5,004 nucleotides of DNA from an uncultured Ardenticatenia bacterium (GTDB lineage: Bacteria > Chloroflexota > Anaerolineae > Promineifilales > Promineifilaceae). The notes beneath the pieces were generated by a model that did not search any database, was not told the DNA's origin, and was given only the letters and a program-made list of their open reading frames with translations. Shown here piece by piece: positions 4,956-5,004 of the stretch; position 1 is the stretch's first letter; each line of letters starts with the position of its first letter. Location: the NCBI GenBank assembly GCA_937858165.1, contig CALLZA010000543.1, positions 1-5,004 of the forward strand. The letters run 5' to 3'. A program made the position numbers and the translations under genes.

Positions 4956-5004
4956 CAAAAATGAGCAACTGACACATCATGTCAGACGCACGCATACCAC
5001 ACTA
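4956..5004. other. Non-genomic right tail
   Basis: This lies beyond the second adapter copy. It contains a five-base A-run (4957-4961) and about 40 bases with no recognisable gene, motif or similarity to the rest of the window. Its position outside adapter sequence means it should not be treated as genome. Confidence 0.8.

Overview
This window is a metagenome-type contig whose two ends are sequencing adapter, not genome. A complete Illumina Nextera P5 / i5 / Read-1 transposon adapter lies at 171-240, and the matching Read-2 transposon / i7 / P7 adapter lies at 4787-4852. Homopolymer tracts and scrambled sequence lie outside both. Only 241-4786 (4546 bp) should be read as genomic DNA.

Layout of the genomic part. 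(1) 241-984, minus: the N-terminal 248 residues of a PBP2a (MecA)-like lipoprotein penicillin-binding protein, cut off by the adapter before its transpeptidase domain. (2) 985-1118: a divergent intergenic region with one -10 box per direction; the rightward box lies inside an inverted repeat that looks like an operator. (3) 1119-1403 and 1390-1662, plus: an overlapping BrnT-type toxin and CopG/ribbon-helix-helix antitoxin pair. (4) 1673-2080, plus: a small VOC (glyoxalase/bleomycin-resistance fold) protein 10 bp behind the antitoxin. (5) 2118-3839, plus: a secreted clan-A-like glycoside hydrolase with a CARDB-like C-terminal domain. (6) 3840-3946: a short convergent gap. (7) 3947-4786, minus: an amidinotransferase / dimethylargininase-type hydrolase with its catalytic residues present; its start is at or beyond the right adapter junction.

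Organism: there is no rRNA or marker gene. The flanking genes are GC-rich (about 72% in a hand-counted 60-base line of the PBP gene). The secreted protein ends in a YLPL-containing tail, which I associate with Chloroflexota (Anaerolineae/Caldilineae relatives). The PBP and the amidinotransferase also resemble proteins I recall from that phylum. This assignment is inference with modest confidence. The toxin-antitoxin pair is less GC-rich (53-58% in two counted lines), as expected for an acquired module.

The genes do not form one pathway: a cell-wall enzyme, a self-regulated toxin-antitoxin module with a possible VOC passenger, an extracellular carbohydrate-active enzyme and a guanidino-group hydrolase. 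I found no convincing undescribed multi-gene system. The best biological leads are the operator-like palindrome in the toxin promoter and the paired palindromes and hairpin at the hydrolase start. The most important practical observation is that the adapters encode peptides that falsely extend the terminal ORFs.
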